From Ferrimonas balearica (GTDB lineage: Bacteria; Pseudomonadota; Gammaproteobacteria; Enterobacterales; Shewanellaceae): 64,000 nt of DNA. Shown here in pieces: positions 16,870-25,700 of the stretch. The notes under the pieces were generated by a model, which did not search any database, was not told the origin of the DNA, and saw nothing but the letters and a program-made list of their open reading frames with translations. A program made the position numbers and the translations under genes. Within the stretch, counting starts at the first letter, position 1. Every line of letters starts with the position of its first letter. Where the stretch lies: the NCBI RefSeq assembly GCF_019802055.1, contig NZ_JAHVHW010000004.1, forward strand, positions 434,001 to 498,000. The letters are read 5' to 3'.

Positions 16870-17499
16870 ATGATCACCCTGTACGGATTTCCCAAGTCTC
16901 GCTCGCTTCGGATCAGCTGGTTACTGGAGGAGTTGGCCATCCCCTGGCAGTACCATCTGGTGAACTTCAACCAACGGGAACATCGCAGCCCGGAATACCT
17001 GGCCATCAATCCGGCAGGCAAAATCCCGGCGCTCACCGATGGTGATCTCACCCTGATCGAATCCGGTGCCATTGCTCTCTACCTGGCCAAGCGCTACGGC
17101 AACGGCCGCTTCCTACCGGCCCCGGGCAGCAATGAAGACGCGCAGCACGATTTCTGGCTCTGCTATATCCTGACCGAACTGGAGCAGCCGCTCTGGACCA
17201 TGGGCAAACACAAGTTCGCCCTGCCACCGTCACAGCGGGTGGAGGCGGTTCTGGCCACCGCCCAATGGGAGTTTGCCAAGGCATTACAAGAGGTCGAGGC
17301 GCGCATTCCTGAACAGGGCTTTCTGCTGGGTGATGAGCCTACGGTTGCCGATATTTTACTGGCCCACACGCTGAGCTGGGCCACCGCTTTCAAGCAGCCA
17401 CTCAGCCCCAGAGCCGAAGCGTTCAGGGCCAGACTGACCGATCGTCCCGCCCGTGCAAGAGCATTGGAGATCGAGAGTGCCGCTCTGCCGACAGACTAG
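16870..17499 (+). CDS. Glutathione S-transferase family protein
   Basis: 209 aa. N-terminal thioredoxin-like domain starting MITLYGFPKSRSLRISWLLE, with the glutathione-binding NPAGKIPAL and LIESGAIALYLA segments. The C-terminal helical domain has the usual TVADILLAHTLSWA (N-capping Asp). ATG 16870 is chosen over 16864 because aaggag is seven bases upstream of 16870 but only one from 16864. The 3' end overlaps the amrS stop codon by 4 bp on the opposite strand. The substrate is unknown. Confidence 0.9.
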   Translation: MITLYGFPKSRSLRISWLLEELAIPWQYHLVNFNQREHRSPEYLAINPAGKIPALTDGDLTLIESGAIALYLAKRYGNGRFLPAPGSNEDAQHDFWLCYILTELEQPLWTMGKHKFALPPSQRVEAVLATAQWEFAKALQEVEARIPEQGFLLGDEPTVADILLAHTLSWATAFKQPLSPRAEAFRARLTDRPARARALEIESAALPTD

Positions 17500-18584
17500 T
17501 CGCCCATTCTGATCGGAACACGACGACGCCCCCAGCGACCGGGTTCGGCCTCAAACCGGCCCGGTATTGCTTCGCCACATTTGGCACATTGGCCGGCACC
17601 GGTGGCGTCGACTTTTACGCCCCACTGCCCCAGCTGATACCAGTCCCGCTCTATTACCAACGCACCACACCCCGGACACCAGGTGCTTCCCCCCTTGGGG
17701 TCATGCACATTGCCGGTGTAGACATAGTGCAACCCCTCTTCCATGGCGATGCTCCTAGCCCGTGTCAGTGTGGCCGGAGGCGTGGCTGGCCGGTCCAGCA
17801 TCTTGAAATCGGGATGAAAGGCGGAGAAGTGCAAGGGCACATCCGGCCCGAGTTCGTCCCGGATCCAGGCCGCCATCTGATGAAGTTCGCTGTCGGAGTC
17901 ATTCAAGTCGGGAATCAGCAAGGTGGTGATCTCAAACCAGACCTCCGTTTCACGACGGAGGAAACGCAGCGTATCCAGGACCGGCTCCAGGTGCCCGCCG
18001 CAGACGCGCTTATAGAATCCCTCGGTGAACCCTTTCAGATCCACATTGGCCGCGTCCATTCCGGCAAAGAACTCGCTCCGGGGCTCCGGATTGATGTAAC
18101 CGGCAGTAACGGCAACACTCTCTATCCCCTTGTCGCGGCAGACTTCCGCCACATCCAGGGCGTACTCCATAAAGATCACTGGATCGTTGTAGGTAAAGGC
18201 GATGCTGCGACACCCCATCCGCTCTGCGGCCTGTGCCAGCTGTTGCGGGGTTGCCTGGCCCGCCAGCGTATCCATCTCCCGGGATTTGCTGATGTCCCAG
18301 TTCTGGCAGAACTGGCAGGTAAGATTGCAGCCTGCGGTGCCGAACGACAGCACCGGCGTGCCCGGCAGAAAGTGATTCAGGGGTTTCTTCTCGATGGGGT
18401 CGATACAGAAGCCGGAGGAGCGACCATAGCTGGTCATCACTATTTGGCCCTGCTCCGCTTTTCGGACAAAACAGACCCCCCGATGGCCCTCTCTGACCGT
18501 GCACAATCTGGGACACAGGGTGCAGCGAACTCTACCGTCCTCCAGCGCCTCCCAATACCGGGTGGAAACCGTACTGCCTGACAT
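17496..18584 (-). CDS. amrS: AmmeMemoRadiSam system radical SAM enzyme
   Basis: 362 aa. Radical SAM cluster C86-x3-C90-x2-C93 in GTAGCNLTCQFCQNW. The N-terminal zinc-ribbon-like CTLCPRLC (C21, C24, C28) plus C38 is typical of AmrS, and a second Cys pair set lies near the C terminus (WCPGCG, CAKCGE). The family resembles pyruvate formate-lyase activases but is defined by co-occurrence with the Memo and AMMECR1 proteins, exactly the two genes read divergently from here. The substrate and product are unknown. Confidence 0.93.
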   Translation of the reverse strand: MSGSTVSTRYWEALEDGRVRCTLCPRLCTVREGHRGVCFVRKAEQGQIVMTSYGRSSGFCIDPIEKKPLNHFLPGTPVLSFGTAGCNLTCQFCQNWDISKSREMDTLAGQATPQQLAQAAERMGCRSIAFTYNDPVIFMEYALDVAEVCRDKGIESVAVTAGYINPEPRSEFFAGMDAANVDLKGFTEGFYKRVCGGHLEPVLDTLRFLRRETEVWFEITTLLIPDLNDSDSELHQMAAWIRDELGPDVPLHFSAFHPDFKMLDRPATPPATLTRARSIAMEEGLHYVYTGNVHDPKGGSTWCPGCGALVIERDWYQLGQWGVKVDATGAGQCAKCGEAIPGRFEAEPGRWGRRRVPIRMGD

Positions 18585-18657
18585 GCCGACTCTCCTCGAT
18601 GCTCACCCTATAATCATAGTGTCGGGCCTGCCAACGAGCCCGATGGGGAGCATCACC

Positions 18658-19431
18658 ATGAGGATCCGTCCCGCTGCCGTGGCCGGTTACTTCTATCCCG
18701 GGGAAGCCAGCGAACTGGCCCGGGAAGTTGACCTGCTGTTGAGCCAACCCAAACCGGCTCTGCCCGCCCCGCCCAGGGGCCTTATCGTCCCTCATGCCGG
18801 TTATCTCTACTCGGGCGCCATCGCCGCCAGAGCCTACCTGACCCTGCCGGAACAAGGGTTCCGCCGGGTGATTCTGATGGGACCCGCCCATACCAAAGCC
18901 GTCAGGGGCATTGCGCTGCCCGACTGGACCCACTATCAGACCCCACTTGGCCGAGTGGCGCTGGATACCGACGCACTTAGCGAGCTGGATGGTCGGTATG
19001 AGACCCGTATCGACAACCTGGCGCACGCCCGGGAGCACGCACTGGAGGTGCAGCTGCCCTTTATTCAGGTGCGTCTGTCCGGGTGCCTGTTGCTGCCGAT
19101 GGTGGTGGGTGCGATCCGTTCGGAAACCCTGGCTGACTGCCTGAGCGCACTGATGCAGCCGGACGACCTGCTGATCGTCAGTACCGACATGAGCCACTTC
19201 CTGACTGAAAGCGAAGCAGAACAGCGGGATCAGCACACCATCGCCCGCATCCTCTCCCTCAGTGACGACCTTCTTGGGGAGGAAGCCTGTGGCGCCTACC
19301 CTCTCAACGGTGCGCTGTGCTGGGCAAAACGAACCGGCATCCGTCCTCATCTGGTCGCTCGGGGCAACTCGGCGCAGGTCAGTGGTGATCACAACAGGGT
19401 GGTGGGTTATGCCGCTTTCGCCCTCTGCTGA
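18658..19431 (+). CDS. amrB: AmmeMemoRadiSam system protein B (Memo family)
   Basis: 258 aa from ATG 18658, with ggggag just upstream; the open frame continues upstream without a better start. Memo fold with metal-site-like histidines: LIVPHAGYLYSGAIAARAY, GPAHTKAVRGIAL, HAREHALEVQLPF and STDMSHFLTESEAE. Human MEMO1 belongs to the same family. A TATAAT at 18609-18614 is a probable -10. The stop lies inside the next gene, so amrB and amrA are translationally coupled. Confidence 0.93.
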   Translation: MRIRPAAVAGYFYPGEASELAREVDLLLSQPKPALPAPPRGLIVPHAGYLYSGAIAARAYLTLPEQGFRRVILMGPAHTKAVRGIALPDWTHYQTPLGRVALDTDALSELDGRYETRIDNLAHAREHALEVQLPFIQVRLSGCLLLPMVVGAIRSETLADCLSALMQPDDLLIVSTDMSHFLTESEAEQRDQHTIARILSLSDDLLGEEACGAYPLNGALCWAKRTGIRPHLVARGNSAQVSGDHNRVVGYAAFALC

Positions 19432-19960
19432 AGAGCAACGTCGCTGGTTGGCTCTGGCACGAGCCAGCATCGCCTCCGTCTGGCATCCCGAACCTTTGCC
19501 TGAGTTGATGCTGGGAGACCAGATCGTGGACCTGTTCGTCACCCTCCATACCGATGGCGAGCTACGAGGATGCATCGGCGCCACCAATAACGACCGTCCA
19601 CTGGCAGAGAGCATCGCTTACCTGGCCCGTCAGTGCGCCTTTGCCGATCCCCGCTTCCCGCCGCTGACCGAAGCGGAGCTGGCACGCAGCCACATCAGCA
19701 TCAGTGCGCTGGGCCCGAAACGGCCGCTCCCGGCCAGTGACCGAGCCGCGCTGGAAGCCGATCTTTGCCCCGGAGAGGGGCTGATCCTGAAACAGGGCGG
19801 GCGACAGGCGATTTTCCTGCCTCAAGTGTGGGAAGGGGTCCGCAGTAAAACGGCGTTTGTGGACGCCCTGATGCGAAAGGGCGGATGGCACCATTGGTCG
19901 CCCGGGATGCAGGCCCAGACCTTTGATTGTTTGGTGGTTCAGGAGGGGCTGGAACCCTGA
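19409..19960 (+). CDS. amrA: AmmeMemoRadiSam system protein A (AMMECR1 family)
   Basis: 183 aa from ATG 19409, overlapping amrB by 23 bp. The AMMECR1 signature FVTLHTDGELRGCIGAT is followed by FADPRFPPLTEAEL and ISISALGP. A Cys in LRGCIG is the conserved family cysteine. Bacterial genomes nearly always carry this gene together with the Memo and radical SAM partners. Longer in-frame starts lie inside amrB and are not preferred. Confidence 0.93.
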   Translation: MPLSPSAEEQRRWLALARASIASVWHPEPLPELMLGDQIVDLFVTLHTDGELRGCIGATNNDRPLAESIAYLARQCAFADPRFPPLTEAELARSHISISALGPKRPLPASDRAALEADLCPGEGLILKQGGRQAIFLPQVWEGVRSKTAFVDALMRKGGWHHWSPGMQAQTFDCLVVQEGLEP

Positions 19961-20006
19961 TTGACCCCGCTCGTGAAAACAAATGGTCGATTTTCCACCA
20001 AACTGC

Positions 20007-20034
20007 TTGCGATTTACGCCTGACCCCGTATAAT
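20007..20034 (+). promoter_or_regulatory. Promoter of the DEAD-box helicase gene
   Basis: TTGCGA, 16-nt spacer, TATAAT. Transcription from about 20041 gives an approximately 150-nt untranslated leader before ATG 20194, with an imperfect GC-rich hairpin (gcaggg/ccctgc, near 20160). Confidence 0.6.
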
Positions 20035-20193
20035 GCGCGCCTTCAAGTTCGACCTCTAATCGCACATGCCTGTCGGGCTTGAGAATCGGGGGTGACCAGC
20101 GCCAGACGACTTCATTAATTTTGGGACCGTCTCTGGGCTCTCACCTCTCACTATTTTTGCAGGGCCCTCCCCTGCCCCAATACAGAGCACCTA

Positions 20194-22122
20194 ATGTCTA
20201 ACAGTGTTGAATTTTCCAGCCTCGGTCTGCCCGAGTCGCTGCTGAGCGCCCTTGCCGCTATGGGCTTCACTTCCCCCACCCCGATTCAGGCTCAAGCTAT
20301 CCCCTTTATGCTGGATGGCCACGATATCCTGGGTGAAGCCGCTACTGGTACCGGTAAAACCGCTGCCTTCGGTCTGCCTGCTCTGGCTGGCATCGACCCC
20401 CGCCAACGTGCCGCACAGATGCTGGTACTGGCCCCGACCCGCGAACTGGCTATCCAGGTGGCCACTGCCCTGGAAGAGTTTGCCGTCAATATGAAAGGCC
20501 TGCGCGTGACCACCCTGTACGGTGGCCAGCCCTACGGCCCTCAGCTGCGCGATCTCGAGCGTGGCACTCAGGTAGTTGTTGCTACCCCTGGCCGTCTGAT
20601 GGATCACATCCGTCGCGGCAGCATCGAGCTGGATAGCATTCAGTGCTGTGTATTGGACGAAGCGGACGAGATGCTCAACATGGGCTTCCTCGAAGACATC
20701 GAGTGGATCCTGGAGCACCTGCCGGATCAAACTCAAATGGCGCTGTTCTCCGCGACCATGCCGACTCAGATCCGCCGCATTGCCGAGCGTTTCCTGAAAG
20801 ATCCCAAGCACGTGAAGATCGCGTCCGACCGGACTCAGAAATCCAACATCGTGCAGAAGGCCTGGAAAGTATCCGGCCTGAACAAGTTGACCGCCCTTGA
20901 GCGTCTGTCCGAAACCCTGGACTACGACGCCATGATCGTGTTCGTTCGTACCCGTAACGACACCATGGAGCTGGCCAACCACCTGAACAACATGGGCTTC
21001 AAGGCCGCCGCTCTGAACGGCGACATGAGCCAGCAGCAGCGTGAGCACACCGTTGCCCAGCTGCACAAAGGCAAGATCAACATCCTGATCGCCACTGACG
21101 TTGTGGCCCGTGGTCTGGACGTTCCGCGCATCACTCACGTGCTGAACTTCGATCTGCCGATGGACTCCGAGTCCTACGTACACCGTATCGGTCGTACCGG
21201 CCGTGCTGGCCGCAGCGGTGAAGCGATCCTGTTCGCCCGTCCGCGTGAACTGCGTCAGCTGCGCTTCTACGAGCGCTCCACCGGCGGCACCATCGAAATG
21301 ATGGATATGCCGACTGCGGAAGAGCTGGGCAAACACCGTGTTGCCAAGCTGAGCATCGAGCTGGCCGAATGCGTTGCCCAGACCGATCTGGCTGAAATGA
21401 CCGGCATGCTGCAGGAGATGGCTGAACAGAACGAGCTGTCTATGGAGCAACTGGCTGCCGCTCTGCTGTTCCAGCGTCAGCGCAGCAAACCGCTGAAGCC
21501 GAAAGCCGATCCGGCCCCCCGTTTCGAGCGCGAGCGCGGCGAGCGTGGTGACCGTGGTGAACGTGGTGAGCGTGGTGAGCGTCGCGAGCGCAAGCCGCGT
21601 CCGGACATCCAGTGGGATACCTACCGTCTGGAAGTGGGCCGTGAGCACGGTACCCAGGTGAAGGACATCGTTGGCGCCATCGCTAACGAAATCCAGCTGG
21701 AGAGCAACTACATCGGTCAGATCCGTCTGCACGATGCACACTCTCTGGTACAGCTGCCGGCTGCCATGCCTGCCGACGTGCTGACCAAGCTGAAGAGCGT
21801 AACGGTTCGCAGCCGTCCGCTGTCTGCCGAGCGCACCAACGAAGTGATCGAGCCGCGTCCGCGCCGTGAAGGTGGTCGTGACGGTGGCCGTGATGACCGT
21901 CGTGGTGGTTTCCGCGGTGAAGGTCGTCGTCGTGATGGCGAGAGCAACTTCCGTGGCCGTCGTGATGGTGACAGCAACTTCCGTGGCCGTCGTGATGGCG
22001 ACAGCAACTTCCGTGGCCGTCGTGACCGTGATGGTGACAACAGCTTCCGTGGTCGCCGCGACCGCGATGGTGAAGGCCACCGTGGCCGTCGCCGCGATGG
22101 TGACAGCTTCGGTAACCGCTAA
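20194..22122 (+). CDS. deaD: ATP-dependent DEAD-box RNA helicase (DeaD/CsdA)
   Basis: 642 aa. Unwinds structured RNA during ribosome assembly, mRNA decay and cold adaptation. Q motif near residue 30 (SPTPIQAQAIPF), Walker A TGTGKTAAF, APTRELA, TPGRLMDH, DEAD as VLDEADEM, SAT, then helicase C-terminal ATDVVARGLDVP and HRIGRTGRAGR. A DbpA-type RNA-binding domain follows near residues 480-560. The tail (from about 565) is a basic Arg/Gly/Asp-rich repeat with a 10-aa unit close to RRDGDSNFRG repeated several times. It has a long 5' leader and a 12-bp terminator. Confidence 0.95.
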   Translation: MSNSVEFSSLGLPESLLSALAAMGFTSPTPIQAQAIPFMLDGHDILGEAATGTGKTAAFGLPALAGIDPRQRAAQMLVLAPTRELAIQVATALEEFAVNMKGLRVTTLYGGQPYGPQLRDLERGTQVVVATPGRLMDHIRRGSIELDSIQCCVLDEADEMLNMGFLEDIEWILEHLPDQTQMALFSATMPTQIRRIAERFLKDPKHVKIASDRTQKSNIVQKAWKVSGLNKLTALERLSETLDYDAMIVFVRTRNDTMELANHLNNMGFKAAALNGDMSQQQREHTVAQLHKGKINILIATDVVARGLDVPRITHVLNFDLPMDSESYVHRIGRTGRAGRSGEAILFARPRELRQLRFYERSTGGTIEMMDMPTAEELGKHRVAKLSIELAECVAQTDLAEMTGMLQEMAEQNELSMEQLAAALLFQRQRSKPLKPKADPAPRFERERGERGDRGERGERGERRERKPRPDIQWDTYRLEVGREHGTQVKDIVGAIANEIQLESNYIGQIRLHDAHSLVQLPAAMPADVLTKLKSVTVRSRPLSAERTNEVIEPRPRREGGRDGGRDDRRGGFRGEGRRRDGESNFRGRRDGDSNFRGRRDGDSNFRGRRDRDGDNSFRGRRDRDGEGHRGRRRDGDSFGNR

Positions 22123-22149
22123 GACTTAGCGAACTGCACCGGATCTGAT

Positions 22150-22183
22150 AAGCTGCCGTGATTTTTTCACGGCAGCTTTTTTT
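22150..22183 (+). terminator. Intrinsic terminator of deaD, touching the next start codon
   Basis: A 12-bp perfect stem (22150-22161 with 22167-22178) and T7. The ATG of the PAP2 gene at 22184 begins immediately after the T-run. Confidence 0.9.
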
Positions 22184-22702
22184 ATGTGGTTTAAACGCTT
22201 ACTCCCCCTGATTTTCCTAATCGCCAGCCCGGCTAAAGCCGACAGCGAAGAGCTGGCTTCCGCCCTTCGCATCGCGCTGCCGGTGGCAGCGGCAGGCACC
22301 AGCCTGTGGAAATCCGATTACGAGGGTCTGTGGCAGTTTGGCCTGAGCTTTGCCGCCAGCAGCGCCACCACCCTGGCTCTGAAGTCCGCCGTGGATGCCG
22401 AGCGTCCCGATGGCAGTGACAACGACAGTTTCCCCAGTGGCCACGCCACCAACGCCTTCTCTGCCGCCGCCTATATGCAGCGACGTTATGGCTGGGCCTA
22501 CGGCGCCCCCGCCTACGCCCTCGCCTCCTGGACCGCCGTAAGCCGGGTCAACACAGGCGATCACCACTGGGCCGATGTCCTCGCTGGCGCCGCCATCGGC
22601 ATCGCCTTCAACCAGTGGCTGGTGGACCCCCACTCTCCACTGCAGGTCGCCCCGGTGGTACTGGACGACGGCCTGATGATCAGCGGCGTAGTCACTTTCT
22701 AA
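22184..22702 (+). CDS. PAP2-family phosphatase, secreted
   Basis: 172 aa. The N-terminal signal peptide (MWFKRLLPLIFLIASPAKA) supports ATG 22184. PAP2 phosphatase signatures in order: K-x6-RP (KSAVDAERP), PSGH (FPSGHAT) and SR-x5-H-x3-D (SRVNTGDHHWADV). The active site is complete. Likely periplasmic-side hydrolysis of a phospholipid or isoprenyl pyrophosphate; the substrate is not deducible. Unusual: no ribosome-binding site can be seen, because the deaD terminator T-run ends at the start codon. Confidence 0.88.
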   Translation: MWFKRLLPLIFLIASPAKADSEELASALRIALPVAAAGTSLWKSDYEGLWQFGLSFAASSATTLALKSAVDAERPDGSDNDSFPSGHATNAFSAAAYMQRRYGWAYGAPAYALASWTAVSRVNTGDHHWADVLAGAAIGIAFNQWLVDPHSPLQVAPVVLDDGLMISGVVTF

Positions 22703-22799
22703 TTGATTCATTAAGATCAATAAATTGACATATTTATCAAAGTCCTAAGAGGTTTCGGGCTACACTGTCTCCTAACCTAGAGACGGGACCGGCCTGGAC

Positions 22800-25700
22800 A
22801 TGAACGACGTTTCTCCCAGCACGGCGGCCACTTCCAAACCGCCGCCGTTGCGCCAACATCTTCTCTGGCAGTTGCTGTTGCCGATGGTATTGCTGCTTAT
22901 CGCCATCATGGGGTTCAACCTCTACATTGAGCAGCGTGAGTGGCAAAAAGAGATCCGCCACCATCTGGATAATGAAGTCACACTGGTGGCGGAACGTCTG
23001 GATGGGATCCTCACCGGCGTGGTAACCACCGTCACCAGCTCCGTCATCCTGCTGAGCGAGGAGCCAGAACTCGACGAAACCCAGCTCTACCGACTCACCC
23101 GCCTCCACCTTCAAAACAACCCCTACCTCTACGGCAGCGCCATCGCGCTCGACCCCAACCTGCTGGGCAAACCCTTCAGCCCCTACTCCTGGCGCGACAA
23201 CAGCGGCACCCAGAGCATGGACATCGCCGCCAACGCCTATGACTACACCGACGGGGAGTGGGCCTGGTGGGAAGTGCCCGCCAAGAAGAACAGCAGTTAC
23301 TGGACCCCGGCCTACTTTGATGACAGCGCCGGCAACATTCTGATGACCACCTACAGCGCCCCGTTTTTCTACCAGGGGCGTTTCCAGGGGGTCGTCACCG
23401 GCGACCTGGCGCTGGAGCGGCTGCACGATCTGCTGGATGTTGGGATGGAGGAACTGCTGATCCTGGACCGGGACGGTTATCTTCTTGCCCACTCCAACCC
23501 CGACTTCATTCTCAACCGCAACCTGTCCCAACTGCTGGCCCCCACCGATGAGAATGACGAACTGCTGTTGGTGCTGAGAGACACCGACAAGGGGATTCTT
23601 CGCATTGTGATGGCGGATGAGGAGGAGTTTGTGGTGGCCTACCAGAGGCTGCCCAGCACCGACTGGCTTCTGGCCATTGCCCGCCCGGCAAGCGTGGTGG
23701 ATGCCCCCATTCTCGCCAAGATCCGCAACAGCATTCTGCAACTGCTGCTCTTTACTCTGCTGTTCTCCCTGATCGCCTGGTGGCTCACTCGTCGTCTGGC
23801 CCGGCCGCTGGAGCAACTGCGTCACCGGGTTATCGCTCTGCAGCATGGCAGCCGCACTCTGACCGCCCTGAAAGTGCCGGGCACCGAAGAGATCCAGGCG
23901 CTGGATCAGGGGCTACTCAGCATGGCAGAGGCCCTGAAAGAGCGGGAACAGCGTTTGCAGGATGCCCACGGCAGTCGCCTGGCCAAACTGCTGGAGGGGA
24001 TGGGAGACACCGCCTTCTACTTTGCGATGGATCCGGAAGGCAAGGTGCTCCACGCCAGCGACAGCGTCAAAGCGGTACTGGGCTATGCACCGGAAACCTT
24101 CGCCCGACGCTATCCCCGACTCTTTATTGAGGGGGAGATCAACGACACCAGCTGGCAGTACCAGGAGCAGTTGCTGCGCGGTCAGGCGGTACCTCCCCAT
24201 CCGCTGGCCCTGCGTCATGAGAACGGCAGTGTCCGCCAGTTCAGCGCCTACATGCAGCCGGTGACCGATGTGCAGGGCAACCTGATCGGCATTGAGGCCC
24301 TGCTGACCGACATGACCGAAGAGCTGGAGGCGGGACGCTGGTACCAGTCTGTGCTGGACGCCGCTCCCGATGCAATCCTGCTGGCCGAGCCCGATGGCAC
24401 CATCGTTTACCTCAACCAGCAGGCCGAAGCCCTGACCGGCTACGCCCGCGATGAGCTGATCGGTCAGACCGTTGAGCGTCTGGTGCCTCCGGAAAGCCGC
24501 GCCAACCACCCCGGATTACGGGAAGCGTTTCTTACGGATCCCCAGGCCCGCCCCATGGGCACGGGGCTGGACCTGACTCTCTGTCGCGCCGATGGCTCGC
24601 TGCTGGCGGTGGAGATCAGCCTCAGCGAACTGCCGGCCAGTGCTGGCCAGCAACAGCGCATCGCCGCCATCATCCGGGACATCAGTGAACGCCGGGCCAT
24701 GGACCGCAAATTGCGGGAGTCCGAAGAGCGATTCCGAACCCTGGTGGGCAACATCCCCGGCGTGGTCTATCGCTGTGCGCTTGATAAAGACTGGACCATG
24801 GCCTTTATCTCCGACTACATCAAGGAGCTATCAGGCTATCCCGCCAAGGATTTTCTCAACAACGCCAAACGCAGCTTCGCCAGCCTGGTTCACCCCGATG
24901 ACAACGCGCGTCTGTCGGAGGTGGTGCACACCGCCGTGGCCAACGGTGAAAGCTGGGCGCTGGAGTACCGCATCCTCAACCGGCAGGGCCGTGTTCGCTG
25001 GGTCTACGAAAAGGGGCGGGCTCACTACGATGACGAAGGCAAGCCGATGTGGCTGGATGGTTCCATCCACGATGTCACCGAGGCCCGCCGTAACCATGAG
25101 CAGATGGTGGCGGCCAAAGCGCAGTTGGAAACCATTACTGAATCGATCCCCGGTGTGGTGTTCCAGCTGCAACAGGAAGACTCGCCACTGGGGATAGGGT
25201 GCAGTTTTGTCAGCGGCGGGATCCGTCAGGCTTTGGGGGTCAGTAAGAGCCGGGTTCTGGAAAGCCTTAATGCCGTCCTGGAACTGGTCCATCCGGACGA
25301 CCGAAAAGCACTGGATCGCACCCTGAAACACGCGGTTCTGGCGGGCGAGGACTGGAGCAAGGAGCTTCGATTTATCATCGGTGGCGTACCAAAGTGGTTC
25401 TCCATCGGCGCCAAAGTCAGCCGCGACGAATCTGGTGCCCTCTGGTGGAACGGGTTCCTGCTCAACATCAGCGAACGGAAAACGATGGAGGAGCAACTGT
25501 CCGCCTCCGAAGCCCACTTCCGTGCCCTGTTCGATAACGCCGGGATCGCCATCGTCACCCTGAATAAGCAGGGGGTGATCGGCGAAGCCAACGAGCGGTT
25601 CCAGCAGTTTGCTGAACTGGAGCGCGACCAACTGCTGGGGCAGCACATCAGTCAGTTGCTGCCTGCGGAGGATCGGGACGCCTTCAACAAGGCGATCGCT

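Noticed and set aside
20191..22080. 629-aa minus-strand ORF opposite deaD
   Set aside because: Antisense shadow of the GC-rich helicase gene; T/V-rich repeats mirror the Arg/Gly codons. No start signal.
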